In this document: one piece after another, positions 8,917-16,851 of the stretch | Position numbering within the stretch: position 1 is the first letter of the stretch | Layout of the letters: each line of letters opens with the position of its first letter | NCBI GenBank assembly: GCA_964417875.1 | Contig: CAYQJU010000001.1 | Location: 62,001 to 126,000, forward strand | Direction: 5' to 3' | DNA from: ZC4RG30 sp964417875 | GTDB lineage: Bacteria; Pseudomonadota; Gammaproteobacteria; Steroidobacterales; Steroidobacteraceae | Length of the DNA: 64,000 bases | Program-made: the position numbers and the translations under genes | Notes under the pieces: model-generated | The model's input: the letters and a program-made list of their open reading frames with translations, nothing else | Databases searched by the model: none | Told to the model about the DNA's origin: nothing

Positions 8917-9593
8917 TGAGCAGCGCCGCCATGCAGTTCGTTGAGCCGCTGCGGGATCTGCCCGTCACCGACACGCGCGCCTGGAGCGCGCCGGTGTTCG
9001 ATGGCGATGCCATGCCCGGCGGGCACCGCCGCGACAGCGACGAGCGGCGCGAGGAAGAGCGACGCGTGATGGCCGAGGCGCAGGCCCGCGGCCATGCCGC
9101 CGGACTTGCCGCCGCGCAGCGCGAGATCAATGCGAAGCTTGCCGCGCTGGAAGCACAGCGCCGGACGCTGACCGCCGCGCTCGACGCACTGTCACGGCCG
9201 CTGGCGCAGCTGGACGATGCGCTGCACGAACAGATTGCATTGCTGGCGATGCGCATCGCACGTGCGGTGGTGCGCCGCGAACTGCGCATCGATCCCTCGC
9301 AGGTGATCGGCATCGTGCGTGACACCGTTGCGCTGCTGCCGGCCGCGACGCGCGCGCCCCGCGTGCTGCTGCATCCTGAAGATGCCGCGCTGCTGCGCGA
9401 GCGGGTGTTGCCGTCAGGACCGGAAGCGGCCTGGTCCATCATCGAGGATCCGACCCTGGGGCGCGGCGATTGCCGCGTGCTCACCGATCACGCGCAGGTC
9501 GATTCGCGGGTCGAGACACGACTGAACGAAGCCCTCACCGCATTGCTCGGTGAGGAGCGCGCCCGGCCACGCGACGAAGGAGATTCCGCATGA
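8916..9593 (+). CDS. fliH: flagellar export ATPase regulator FliH
   Basis: 225 aa. FliH is a cytoplasmic homodimer that binds the ATPase FliI and docks it to the C ring through FliN. The N-terminal third is charged and contains a helical coiled-coil stretch (about 45-100, RREEERRVMAEAQARGHAAGLAAAQREINAKLAALEAQR by pattern). The C-terminal half carries the conserved V-ATPase E-like domain with WSIIEDPTLGRGDCRV. It takes the place of fliG directly after fliF (TGATG overlap) and overlaps fliI by 4 bases (ATGA). Confidence 0.93.
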   Translation: MSSAAMQFVEPLRDLPVTDTRAWSAPVFDGDAMPGGHRRDSDERREEERRVMAEAQARGHAAGLAAAQREINAKLAALEAQRRTLTAALDALSRPLAQLDDALHEQIALLAMRIARAVVRRELRIDPSQVIGIVRDTVALLPAATRAPRVLLHPEDAALLRERVLPSGPEAAWSIIEDPTLGRGDCRVLTDHAQVDSRVETRLNEALTALLGEERARPRDEGDSA

Positions 9594-10942
9594 GCGAGAC
9601 CCTGCGTCAGCCGGTGCCCTGGCGTCAGCAGCTGGCCCGCTCCCTGCGGGTTGCCGACGAGCTGCCGCCGCCGCCAGTGGAAGGACAGCTCAACCGCATG
9701 GTGGGACTCACCCTGGAAGCACTGGGTTGCCAGGCTGCGGTCGGCGACCGCTGCGAGGTGATGGCCACCGATGGCCAGTCCATCGAGGCGGAAGTGGTGG
9801 GGTTCGCCGGCGAACGGCTCTACCTGATGCCCACCGGCGATGTGCATGGCGTCCGGCCCGGTGCACGGGTGATCCCGCGATCCGGCGCCGGGCATGTGCG
9901 CGTTGGTCCTGAACTGCTCGGCCGCGTCATCGACGGCGCCGGCGAGCCGCTGGACGGACGCGGTCCCCTCCATCTGGACGACCGGGTGCGCCTGACCGGC
10001 ACGCCGCTGAATCCGCTGGCGCGCGAGCCCATCGAACGCCCGCTGGATGTCGGCGTGCGCGCCATCAATTCATTGCTGAGCGTGGGCCGCGGGCAGCGTC
10101 TGGGCCTGTTCGCCGGCAGCGGCGTGGGCAAGAGCGTGCTGCTGGGCATGATGGCCCGCTACACCGAGGCCGACGCGATCGTGGTGGGCCTGATCGGCGA
10201 GCGCGGCCGCGAGGTGAAGGAATTCATCGACAAGATCCTGGGCCAGGCGGGCCGCTCGCGCGCCGTGGTGGTGGCAGCTCCGGCCGACAGCACGCCGCTG
10301 ATGCGCCTGCATGGTGCGTGGCGCGCCACCGCCATCGCCGAGTACTTCCGCGACCAGGGCCGCAATGTGCTGCTGATCATGGATTCGCTGACGCGCTTCG
10401 CGCAGGCACAGCGCGAGATCGGCCTGGCCATCGGCGAGGCGCCGGCCACCAAGGGCTATCCGCCGTCGGTGTTCGCGCGGCTGCCGCAGCTGGTCGAGCG
10501 CGCCGGCAATGCCGGGCCGGATGCCGGTTCCATCACTGCGTTCTACACCGTGCTGACCGAAGGCGATGACCAGCAGGATCCCATCGCCGACAGCGCGCGC
10601 GCCATCCTCGACGGACACATCGTGCTGTCGCGCCGCATCGCCGAGGCGGGCCAGTACCCGGCCATCGATGTGGAAGCCTCGATCAGCCGCGTGATGCACG
10701 ATATCGTGCCGCAGCGCCAGCAGTTCCAGGCCCGCCAGCTGAAGCGCCTGCTGTCGCTGTATGAGCAGAACCGCGACCTGGTGGCCATCGGCGCCTATCG
10801 CAGCGGCACCGACCCGCGCATCGATGCCGCGATTGCGGCACATCCGCATCTCACCGCGTTCCTGCGGCAGGACCTGCACGATCAGGTGAACTTCGCCGAC
10901 AGCGTGACGCAGCTGGATGCGCTGATCGGTGACGTCGAATGA
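9590..10942 (+). CDS. fliI: flagellar type III export ATPase FliI
   Basis: 450 aa, a normal length. FliI powers loading of export substrates. The F1-beta-like fold is evident: N-terminal beta-barrel to about 95, Walker A GLFAGSGVGKS at 172-182, GLIGERGREVKEF around 200, and the Walker B strand with LLIMDSLTRFAQAQREIGLAIGEAP around 258-285 including the family's catalytic region. The C-terminal domain has the usual PAIDVEASISRVM stretch. It overlaps both fliH and fliJ by 4 bases. Confidence 0.97.
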   Translation: MSETLRQPVPWRQQLARSLRVADELPPPPVEGQLNRMVGLTLEALGCQAAVGDRCEVMATDGQSIEAEVVGFAGERLYLMPTGDVHGVRPGARVIPRSGAGHVRVGPELLGRVIDGAGEPLDGRGPLHLDDRVRLTGTPLNPLAREPIERPLDVGVRAINSLLSVGRGQRLGLFAGSGVGKSVLLGMMARYTEADAIVVGLIGERGREVKEFIDKILGQAGRSRAVVVAAPADSTPLMRLHGAWRATAIAEYFRDQGRNVLLIMDSLTRFAQAQREIGLAIGEAPATKGYPPSVFARLPQLVERAGNAGPDAGSITAFYTVLTEGDDQQDPIADSARAILDGHIVLSRRIAEAGQYPAIDVEASISRVMHDIVPQRQQFQARQLKRLLSLYEQNRDLVAIGAYRSGTDPRIDAAIAAHPHLTAFLRQDLHDQVNFADSVTQLDALIGDVE

Positions 10943-11394
10943 GCCGCGCGGACCGCATGGCGCCGGTGCAGCGGGTGTTCGGCAATGCCGAGCGCGACTG
11001 CGCCCGGGAGCTGGGCGATGCGCAGCGGCAGCTCGCCGATGCCGAGGCGAGGCTGAAGGAACTGCGCACCTATCACGGCGAGTATCTCGGCGCCTTTCGC
11101 AAGCGCTGCGAGGATGGCACCTCGATCCGCGCGCTGCGTGATTTCCAGGCCTTCCTGGCGCGGCTCGATACGGCATTGCGACAGCAGGAGCAGCTGGTGG
11201 CCCAGGCGCGCGAGCGTGCCGCCGGCAGCCGCCGCAGCTGGCAGGGCGCCGCGCAGCAGGTCAAGGCGGTGGACGCCGTCGTCGACCGCTGGAACAGGAT
11301 CGAGACGCGCGCCGCGGACAAACGTGACCAGAAAGAATCCGACGAACGGGCCCAGCGCATGGCGCTCGCAGGCCATGGCGGCATGGAGGGATGA
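10939..11394 (+). CDS. fliJ: flagellar export chaperone-like FliJ
   Basis: 151 aa, entirely alpha-helical and charged, as expected for the FliJ antiparallel coiled coil that sits in the central pore of the FliI hexamer. Heptad-like stretches run over about residues 15-60 and 65-130. It overlaps fliI (ATGA) and fliK (ATGATGATGG start within its stop), so fliH-fliI-fliJ-fliK are translationally coupled. The assignment rests on size, helical character and gene order; FliJ has little primary-sequence conservation. Confidence 0.88.
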   Translation: MSRADRMAPVQRVFGNAERDCARELGDAQRQLADAEARLKELRTYHGEYLGAFRKRCEDGTSIRALRDFQAFLARLDTALRQQEQLVAQARERAAGSRRSWQGAAQQVKAVDAVVDRWNRIETRAADKRDQKESDERAQRMALAGHGGMEG

Positions 11395-12413
11395 TGATGG
11401 GAGCCAGTGCGGCGATTCGACTCGCCAGTGCCGGTGGCGGCAAGGGCCAGGCGGCTGCCGATGCGCCAGCGCGCGAGGCGGACGGATTTCCGGCCGCGCT
11501 GACCGCGGCATCGAACCATCGGCCACGCGCCTCGGGCGGCGCGGACCCCGACAGCGATACGGCCGCATCCGATCCCGCGCTGGCTGCAGCGCTTGCGGCA
11601 ATGCTGCCCGTGCCGGCGCTGCCGGATGGGGCGTCAGCGCCGGGTCAGCCGGGCGAAGTTTCCATTGATGGCATTGCCGGCGACCTGCACGCGCAGGCAA
11701 CACCGGAAGAACTGCTGGATGCATCCGCGCAGGCGCCCGGCGATGAAGCCTTCGAGGCCCAGCTCGCCGCGATGAACGAGGGTGCAGCAGGTGATGACGC
11801 CCGCGATGACCTGCTGCAGCAGCTCACCCGCGAGCTGGCACTGGCACGCGATCCGGCCGCCTCGCTGCGCGCCGGCGCGGCCGATGCGCGCAGCGCGATC
11901 AACGAAATGCCGGTGGGCAGTGTCGCCACGCACGCCGCCACGCAGCTTTCGGGCCTGATGCCCAACGCGGCGGCGCTGGCCAATGCCAGCCCGCAGGCAT
12001 TGCACAGCCAGGTGGGTTCGCCACGCTGGGCCGAGGAGCTGGGCTCGCGCCTGGTGATGATGACCACCCGCGGGCAGGGCGAAGGTTCGCTGACGCTGGC
12101 GCCTGAGCACCTGGGTCCGCTGGAAGTGCGCATCAGCATGAACCAGAACACTGCCAATGTCTGGTTCGCCGCACAGCATGCGGACACGCGCGCCGCACTG
12201 GCCGAAGCATTGCCACGCCTGCGCGAGCTGCTGGCCGAGTCCGGACTGTCGCTGGGCCATGCCGGCGTCTCGCACGAGGCGCCGCGCGAGCAGGCCGCGC
12301 GCGAGCAGCTGCAGGCACGCGACGCGGGTCTGGATGTGGTTGCCGCTGGCGCCGAAACGCCGGCGCAGGCCGTGCGCCGTGCCGTCAGCAGCCTGCTCGA
12401 CCTCTACGCCTGA
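11391..12413 (+). CDS. fliK: flagellar hook-length control protein FliK
   Basis: 340 aa. FliK is the secreted molecular ruler that also switches export specificity at FlhB. The N-terminal two thirds are Ala/Asp/Pro-rich and low complexity. The conserved C-terminal Flg_hook domain occupies about residues 210-300 with WAEELGSRLVMM, GSLTLAPEHLGPLEVRI and NVWFAAQHADTRAALAEALPRLRELLAESGLSL. Three in-frame ATGs open the gene; the first overlaps the fliJ stop and is preferred for coupling. The 172-base gap after it holds the fliL sigma-54 promoter. Confidence 0.92.
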   Translation: MMMGASAAIRLASAGGGKGQAAADAPAREADGFPAALTAASNHRPRASGGADPDSDTAASDPALAAALAAMLPVPALPDGASAPGQPGEVSIDGIAGDLHAQATPEELLDASAQAPGDEAFEAQLAAMNEGAAGDDARDDLLQQLTRELALARDPAASLRAGAADARSAINEMPVGSVATHAATQLSGLMPNAAALANASPQALHSQVGSPRWAEELGSRLVMMTTRGQGEGSLTLAPEHLGPLEVRISMNQNTANVWFAAQHADTRAALAEALPRLRELLAESGLSLGHAGVSHEAPREQAAREQLQARDAGLDVVAAGAETPAQAVRRAVSSLLDLYA

Positions 12414-12447
12414 CGACCAACCGGCACCCGCGTCCGGTTTTTGGCAC

Positions 12448-12463
12448 TGTGCGGCAATTCACA
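12448..12463. promoter_or_regulatory. palindrome upstream of fliL sigma-54 promoter
   Basis: TGTGC-GGCAAT-TCACA, with one mismatch from the palindrome TGTGA-N6-TCACA. It ends 58 bases before the fliL -24 element, a typical upstream activator distance. It is the second member of the four-site set. Confidence 0.5.
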
Positions 12464-12521
12464 GTCGCAATCTTGCGGAAAAGTCTTTCAGTTCATTGGG
12501 TTAAGTGCCGCGGACGGACCG

Positions 12522-12537
12522 TGGCACACGCCTTGCA
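12522..12537 (+). promoter_or_regulatory. sigma-54 promoter of fliL operon
   Basis: TGGCACA-CGCC-TTGCA, with invariant GG at 12523-12524 and GC at 12535-12536, ten bases apart. It lies in the only sizeable gap of the fliE-flhB stretch. The predicted start near 12548 gives a leader of about 38 bases before fliL, unlike the near-leaderless fleR-like and fliG promoters. Confidence 0.85.
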
Positions 12538-12585
12538 CCGATGGTGGCAGCAACTTCCACCGCAATCTGCAGGGCTCACTGATCC

Positions 12586-13077
12586 ATGTCCGAACAAGCC
12601 GCCAGCGATGAAACTCCCCGCAAGTCCCGCAAGGGCCTGATCTTCACCATTGCCGGCGTGCTGCTGGTGGCCGGCGGCGCCGGCGCCTGGTTCGCCCTCG
12701 GCGGCAAGTCGTCGGACGCAGACGCGAATGCCGAGGCCGCCGCGGTGGCGAAACTTCCGCCGCAGTTCGTGGAACTGGATCCGCCCTTCGTCGTGAATTT
12801 CCAGCCCGGCTCCTCGGCGCGCTTCCTGCAGGTGGCGGTGCAGGTGATGACGCGCGATCCGCAGGCGGTCGCCAGGCTCCAACACCTCGCGCCCATCATC
12901 CGCAATGACCTGCTGCTGCTGTTCGGCAACAAGCAGGTGGCAGAGGTCGCCACACCCGAAGGCAAGGAAGCACTGCGCACGGCCACGCTGGACGCGGTGC
13001 GCAAGGTGCTGGCTTCCGAGGGCGGCGATCCCGAGGCCCTCGAGGCCGTGTATTTCACCAGCTTCGTCATGCAATAG
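12586..13077 (+). CDS. fliL: flagellar basal body-associated protein FliL
   Basis: 163 aa. FliL is a single-pass inner-membrane protein whose periplasmic domain rings the stator units. It has a short charged cytoplasmic N-terminus, one transmembrane helix at about 17-38 (GLIFTIAGVLLVAGGAGAWFAL), a linker rich in Asp/Ala, and the conserved FliL domain from about 60 (FVELDPPFVVNFQPG) to the C-terminus (YFTSFVMQ). It is first in the sigma-54-driven fliL-N-O-P-Q-R set. The expected next gene, fliM, is missing here and is found at 25.9 kb. Confidence 0.95.
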   Translation: MSEQAASDETPRKSRKGLIFTIAGVLLVAGGAGAWFALGGKSSDADANAEAAAVAKLPPQFVELDPPFVVNFQPGSSARFLQVAVQVMTRDPQAVARLQHLAPIIRNDLLLLFGNKQVAEVATPEGKEALRTATLDAVRKVLASEGGDPEALEAVYFTSFVMQ

Positions 13078-13089
13078 GACACCTGCGCA

Positions 13090-13440
13090 ATGAGCACCGA
13101 TCTTTCCGCGAATGCTGAAGGCGCGCATCCCGATGCGGTGGCCGACGACGTCCTGATGACGGCACCGCCGGTGCCGCGAGACGTGAACCTGGACGTCATC
13201 CTCGACGTGCCGGTCACGCTGTCGCTGGAGGTGGGCCGCACGCGCCTGCCGATCCGCAGCCTGCTGCAACTGAACCAGGGTTCGGTGGTGGAACTGGAAC
13301 GCGCCGCCGGCGAGCCGCTCGATGTCTACGTGAATGGCACGCTGGTCGCGCATGGCCAGGTCGTGGTCGTGAACGAGAAGTTCGGCATCCGCCTCACCGA
13401 TGTGGTGAGTCCGGCCGAACGCATCCGCAAGCTCAGGTAA
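13090..13440 (+). CDS. fliN: flagellar motor switch protein FliN (copy 1)
   Basis: 116 aa. FliN builds the lower part of the C ring and binds FliH. A variable N-terminal tail of about 35 residues is followed by a full SpoA/SURF domain: LDVILDVPVTLSLEVGRTRLPIRSLLQLNQGSVVELERAAGEPLDVYVNGTLVAHGQVVVVN by pattern over about 36-100, ending in the usual FGIRLTDVVSPAERI. It directly follows fliL, where fliM would normally intervene. A second, shorter FliN is encoded at 26893, so the C ring could contain two FliN variants. Confidence 0.95.
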   Translation: MSTDLSANAEGAHPDAVADDVLMTAPPVPRDVNLDVILDVPVTLSLEVGRTRLPIRSLLQLNQGSVVELERAAGEPLDVYVNGTLVAHGQVVVVNEKFGIRLTDVVSPAERIRKLR

Positions 13441-13449
13441 CCGGTGACC

Positions 13450-13908
13450 ATGAAACCCCTTTTCACGCGCGCCATGGCCATCGTGCTCGGCAGTGCGCCG
13501 CTGCTGGTCGCCGCGGCGGCCGAGGCCCCGCGCCGCTTCGCCGCGCCGGAAGTGGCGTCCTCGCCTACTGCCAGCGGCGCCACCGGCATCGGCCAGGTGA
13601 TGCTGGCGCTGGTCATCGTGCTGATCGCGGTGTTTGCCGCGGCACTGCTGGTCAAGCGGCTGCGCGGATTCACCGGCGGCGGCAGCGACGGCATCGAGGT
13701 GGTGTCGCAGGCGCTGGTCGGTCCGAAGGAACGCGTGGTGATCGTGCGGGTCGCCGGCAATCGCCTGCTGCTCGGGGTGGCCAGCGGTCAGGTGAACCTG
13801 TTGCAGACGCTGCCGCCCGATGAAGGTGGCGCGCCTGCGCCGCTGGCGCCGGCTGCCGGCAACATGCCGCGTTTCGGGGAATTGCTGCGCAGGAGCCTCG
13901 GCCGGTGA
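13450..13908 (+). CDS. fliO: flagellar biosynthesis protein FliO
   Basis: 152 aa from the ATG at 13450; an in-frame GTG at 13444 is also possible. An N-terminal signal-like hydrophobic segment (MKPLFTRAMAIVLGSAPLL) is followed by one clear transmembrane helix at about 52-74 (IGQVMLALVIVLIAVFAAALLV). A cytoplasmic domain follows with the FliO motifs IEVVSQALVGPKERVVIVRVAGNRLLLGV. FliO assists assembly of the FliP ring. It overlaps fliP by 4 bases (GTGA). Confidence 0.92.
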   Translation: MKPLFTRAMAIVLGSAPLLVAAAAEAPRRFAAPEVASSPTASGATGIGQVMLALVIVLIAVFAAALLVKRLRGFTGGGSDGIEVVSQALVGPKERVVIVRVAGNRLLLGVASGQVNLLQTLPPDEGGAPAPLAPAAGNMPRFGELLRRSLGR

Positions 13909-14648
13909 AGTACCTGCATTGGCTGGCCGCGCTGGGCGCGATGCTGCTGCCGCTGGCCGCCCAGGCCGCGGCGCCGGGCATTCCGGCGGTGGTGGTGGAA
14001 GGCGAACCGGGCGCGCAGAGCTACTCGCTGACGCTGCAGCTGCTGATCCTGATGACGGCAGTCACGCTGCTGCCGTCCATCGTGCTGATGATGACCTCGT
14101 TCACGCGCATCGTGATCGTGCTGGCCATCCTGCGCCAGGCCATCGGCGCCGGACAGGCCCCGCCGAACCAGGTGCTGATCGGGCTTGCGCTGTTCCTGTC
14201 GCTGTTCGTGATGGCGCCGGTGATCGGCACCATCAACACCGAGGCCGTGCAGCCCTACATGGCCGGCACCATCGAGACCACCGAGGCCCTGCAGCGCGCG
14301 GCCGTGCCGCTGAAGCAGTTCATGCTGCAGCAGACCCGCGAGAGCGACATCGCCACCTTCGTCAGCATCTCCGGCGGACAGGGTTTCGATGCGCCCGAGG
14401 ATGTGCCGCTGTCGATCCTCGTGCCGGCCTTTGCCACCAGCGAGCTGAAGACCGCCTTCCAGATCGGCTTCCTGCTGTTCATCCCGTTCGTGATCATCGA
14501 CCTGGTGGTTGCCAGCGTGCTGATGTCGATGGGCATGATGATGCTCTCGCCGGTGCTGATCTCGCTGCCATTCAAGATCATGCTGTTCGTGCTGGTGGAC
14601 GGCTGGTCGCTGGTGATGGGCACGCTTGCCGCCAGCTTCTACACCTGA
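13905..14648 (+). CDS. fliP: flagellar export gate protein FliP
   Basis: 247 aa with a GTG start overlapping the fliO stop. FliP is the main component of the FliP5-FliQ4-FliR1 export gate. It has a cleavable signal peptide (about 1-21), then TM helices including the hallmark LLPSIVLMMTSFTRIVIVLAILRQAIG and the C-terminal pair LLFIPFVIIDLVVASVLMSMGMMMLSP. The plug-forming Met cluster is within the latter. Order fliO-P-Q-R is canonical. Confidence 0.97.
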   Translation: MKYLHWLAALGAMLLPLAAQAAAPGIPAVVVEGEPGAQSYSLTLQLLILMTAVTLLPSIVLMMTSFTRIVIVLAILRQAIGAGQAPPNQVLIGLALFLSLFVMAPVIGTINTEAVQPYMAGTIETTEALQRAAVPLKQFMLQQTRESDIATFVSISGGQGFDAPEDVPLSILVPAFATSELKTAFQIGFLLFIPFVIIDLVVASVLMSMGMMMLSPVLISLPFKIMLFVLVDGWSLVMGTLAASFYT

Positions 14649-14665
14649 CGCGCTTCAAGGATCCC

Positions 14666-14935
14666 ATGACTCCCGAAACCGTGATGACCATCGGCACCCG
14701 CGCGCTCGAGATCACCTTGCTGCTGGCCGCGCCATTGCTGCTGGTGGCGCTGGTCACTGGCCTGCTGGTGGGCGTGTTCCAGGCGGCCACGCAGATCAAC
14801 GAGATGACGCTGTCATTCATCCCGAAGCTGCTGGCGATTGCCGCCGCGATTGCCATCGCCGGTCCATGGATGATCCGGCTGATCGTGGACTACACCCGCG
14901 AGCTGATCCAGAGCATTCCCGCACTGATCGGCTGA
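14666..14935 (+). CDS. fliQ: flagellar export gate protein FliQ
   Basis: 89 aa, exactly the family length. It has two transmembrane helices, about 15-38 and 52-75, separated by the conserved loop QAATQINEMTLSFIPK. It starts at the ATG at 14666, 17 bases after fliP; longer readings of the same frame begin inside fliP and are not credible. FliQ forms part of the export gate with FliP and FliR. Confidence 0.96.
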   Translation: MTPETVMTIGTRALEITLLLAAPLLLVALVTGLLVGVFQAATQINEMTLSFIPKLLAIAAAIAIAGPWMIRLIVDYTRELIQSIPALIG

Positions 14936-14938
14936 GCC

Positions 14939-15718
14939 GTGATCACGCTGACCACCGGGCAGATCGAGGCATGGCTGGCCGCGTGGCTGTGGCCATTCCT
15001 GCGCATCGGCGCCTGCCTGATGGTGGCGCCGGTGTTCGGCGCCCGCTTCGTGCCGGCGCGCGTGCGCCTGGTGCTGGCCGGTGCCATCGCGCTGGCCATC
15101 GCGCCGCTCTTGCCGCCGCTGCCGGCGGTATCGCCGTTCTCCGGCGAGGGCATCGTCATCACCGCGCAGCAGGTGCTGATCGGCGTGGCCATCGGCTTCG
15201 TGCTGCAGATCGTGTTCGACGCACTGGCGATGGGCGGCCAGCTGCTGGCCAACACCATGGGCCTGTCATTCGCCTTCAATGTCGATCCGCTGCGCGGCAC
15301 CGGTGCGCCGGTGGTCGGCCAGTTCTACACGTTGATCGCGACGCTGACCTTCCTGGCGCTGAACGGACACCTGGCCATCGTGCAGGCGCTGGTGGATGGC
15401 TTCACCACAATGCCGGTGGGCATGCAGGGCCTGGGGCCGGAAGGCTACTGGCAGCTGGTGGGCTGGGGTTCGGCGCTGTTCCGTGGCGCGCTGATGGTGG
15501 CGTTGCCGGGGCTCACCGCACTGCTGATCGTCAATCTTGCCTTCGGTGTCGTCAGCCGCGCGGCGCCGACGCTGAACCTGTTCGCGATCGGCTTTCCCGC
15601 GACGCTGATCGGCGGCCTGCTGATCATCCTGGCCGGCCTGCCGGCGATGCAGGCCGGATTCACCGCGCTGATGCGCGAGACGCTGGCGCTGGCCACCACG
15701 CTGATGGGCGGGGGCTGA
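14939..15718 (+). CDS. fliR: flagellar export gate protein FliR
   Basis: 259 aa with a GTG start 3 bases after the fliQ stop. It is polytopic, with about six hydrophobic segments, including the N-terminal WLWPFLRIGACLMVAPVFGARFVPARVRLVLAGAIALAIAP stretch, the FVLQIVFDALAMGGQLLANTMGLSFA region and the FAIGFPATLIGGLLIILAGLP segment, all typical of FliR. It ends 1 base before flhB. Confidence 0.96.
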   Translation: MITLTTGQIEAWLAAWLWPFLRIGACLMVAPVFGARFVPARVRLVLAGAIALAIAPLLPPLPAVSPFSGEGIVITAQQVLIGVAIGFVLQIVFDALAMGGQLLANTMGLSFAFNVDPLRGTGAPVVGQFYTLIATLTFLALNGHLAIVQALVDGFTTMPVGMQGLGPEGYWQLVGWGSALFRGALMVALPGLTALLIVNLAFGVVSRAAPTLNLFAIGFPATLIGGLLIILAGLPAMQAGFTALMRETLALATTLMGGG

Positions 15719-15719
15719 G

Positions 15720-16835
15720 ATGTCTGAATCCGACCGCAGCGACCGTACAGAACAACCTACACCGAAGAAGCTGGAGGATGCCCGCCGCGAGGGCCGGGTT
15801 CCCCGTTCGCGTGAGCTGACCACGGCTGCGGTGATGGTGACCGCCGGCGCGGTGCTGACCGTGACCGGCGATTCCATCGGCGCACAGCTGGGCGATGTGA
15901 TGCGCGGCGGGCTGAGTGTGTCACGCGAGCAGGCCTTTGATGTCACCGCGATGACACGCACCTTCAGCCAGCTGGCGGCGGCTGCGCTGTATTCCATCGC
16001 GCCGGTGCTGCTGGTGACGCTGCTGGCAGCGCTGGCCACGCCGCTGGCGATCGGCGGCTGGGCGGCCAGCAGCAAGGCGATCGCGCCGGACTTCAAGCGC
16101 CTCTCGCCGCTGTCCGGCATCAAGCGCATGTTCAGCCTGCGCAGCTGGGTGGAACTGGGCAAGGCGCTGGCCAAGTTCGCCGTGGTGGCCATTGCCGCCA
16201 CCGTGATCCTCAAGCTCAGCGCCGACCGGCTGATGGGACTGGGCTCCGAACCCATCAACACCGCCATCGGACACGCCATCACGCTGTCCGGCCAGGCGCT
16301 GATCGGCCTGACCGCAGCGCTGGTGCTGATCGCGGCGGTGGACGTGCCCTTCCAGATCTGGCAGTTCCGCCAGGACATGCGCATGACGCGTGATGAAGTG
16401 CGCCGCGAGCACAAGGAGGCGGAGGGCTCCCCGGAGGTCAAGGGCCGCATCCGCGCCCTGCAGCGCGAGATGGCCGAGCGCCGGATGATGGAGGAGGTCC
16501 CGCGCGCCGACGTGATCGTCGTGAATCCGACGCACTACGCGGTGGCGCTGCGCTATGACGACAAGACCATGCGCGCCCCGCGGGTGGTGGCCAAGGGCGT
16601 GGACCTGATGGCGCTTCGAATCCGTGAAGTGGCTTCCGGACACAACGTCCCGATCTTCGAGGCGCCGCCGCTGGCCCGCGCCTTGCATCGCCATGTGGAG
16701 ATCGGTGACGAGATTCCGTCGGGGCTGTATGCCGCGGTCGCCCAGGTGCTGACCTACATCTTCCAGCTGCGCGCTGCGAAGGCAGGCAGGGCACCCCGGC
16801 CGGAACGTCCAACGATCGACATGCCCCAGGCGTGA
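15720..16835 (+). CDS. flhB: flagellar export switch protein FlhB
   Basis: 371 aa. The N-terminus carries the conserved DRTEQPTPKKLEDARREG motif, followed by four transmembrane segments (about 35-55, 88-112, 150-168, 190-212). The cytoplasmic domain contains the autocleavage motif NPTH at 269-272, followed by YAVALRYD. Cleavage between N and P is needed for the rod/hook-to-filament switch triggered by FliK. The C-terminal tail is short. It is followed 16 bases later by flhA. Confidence 0.97.
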   Translation: MSESDRSDRTEQPTPKKLEDARREGRVPRSRELTTAAVMVTAGAVLTVTGDSIGAQLGDVMRGGLSVSREQAFDVTAMTRTFSQLAAAALYSIAPVLLVTLLAALATPLAIGGWAASSKAIAPDFKRLSPLSGIKRMFSLRSWVELGKALAKFAVVAIAATVILKLSADRLMGLGSEPINTAIGHAITLSGQALIGLTAALVLIAAVDVPFQIWQFRQDMRMTRDEVRREHKEAEGSPEVKGRIRALQREMAERRMMEEVPRADVIVVNPTHYAVALRYDDKTMRAPRVVAKGVDLMALRIREVASGHNVPIFEAPPLARALHRHVEIGDEIPSGLYAAVAQVLTYIFQLRAAKAGRAPRPERPTIDMPQA

Positions 16836-16851
16836 TGGCTGAAGGAAACAG

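Noticed and set aside
14626..15819. 397-codon open frame on the + strand
   Set aside because: Out-of-frame reading across fliQ and fliR, which are both canonical.
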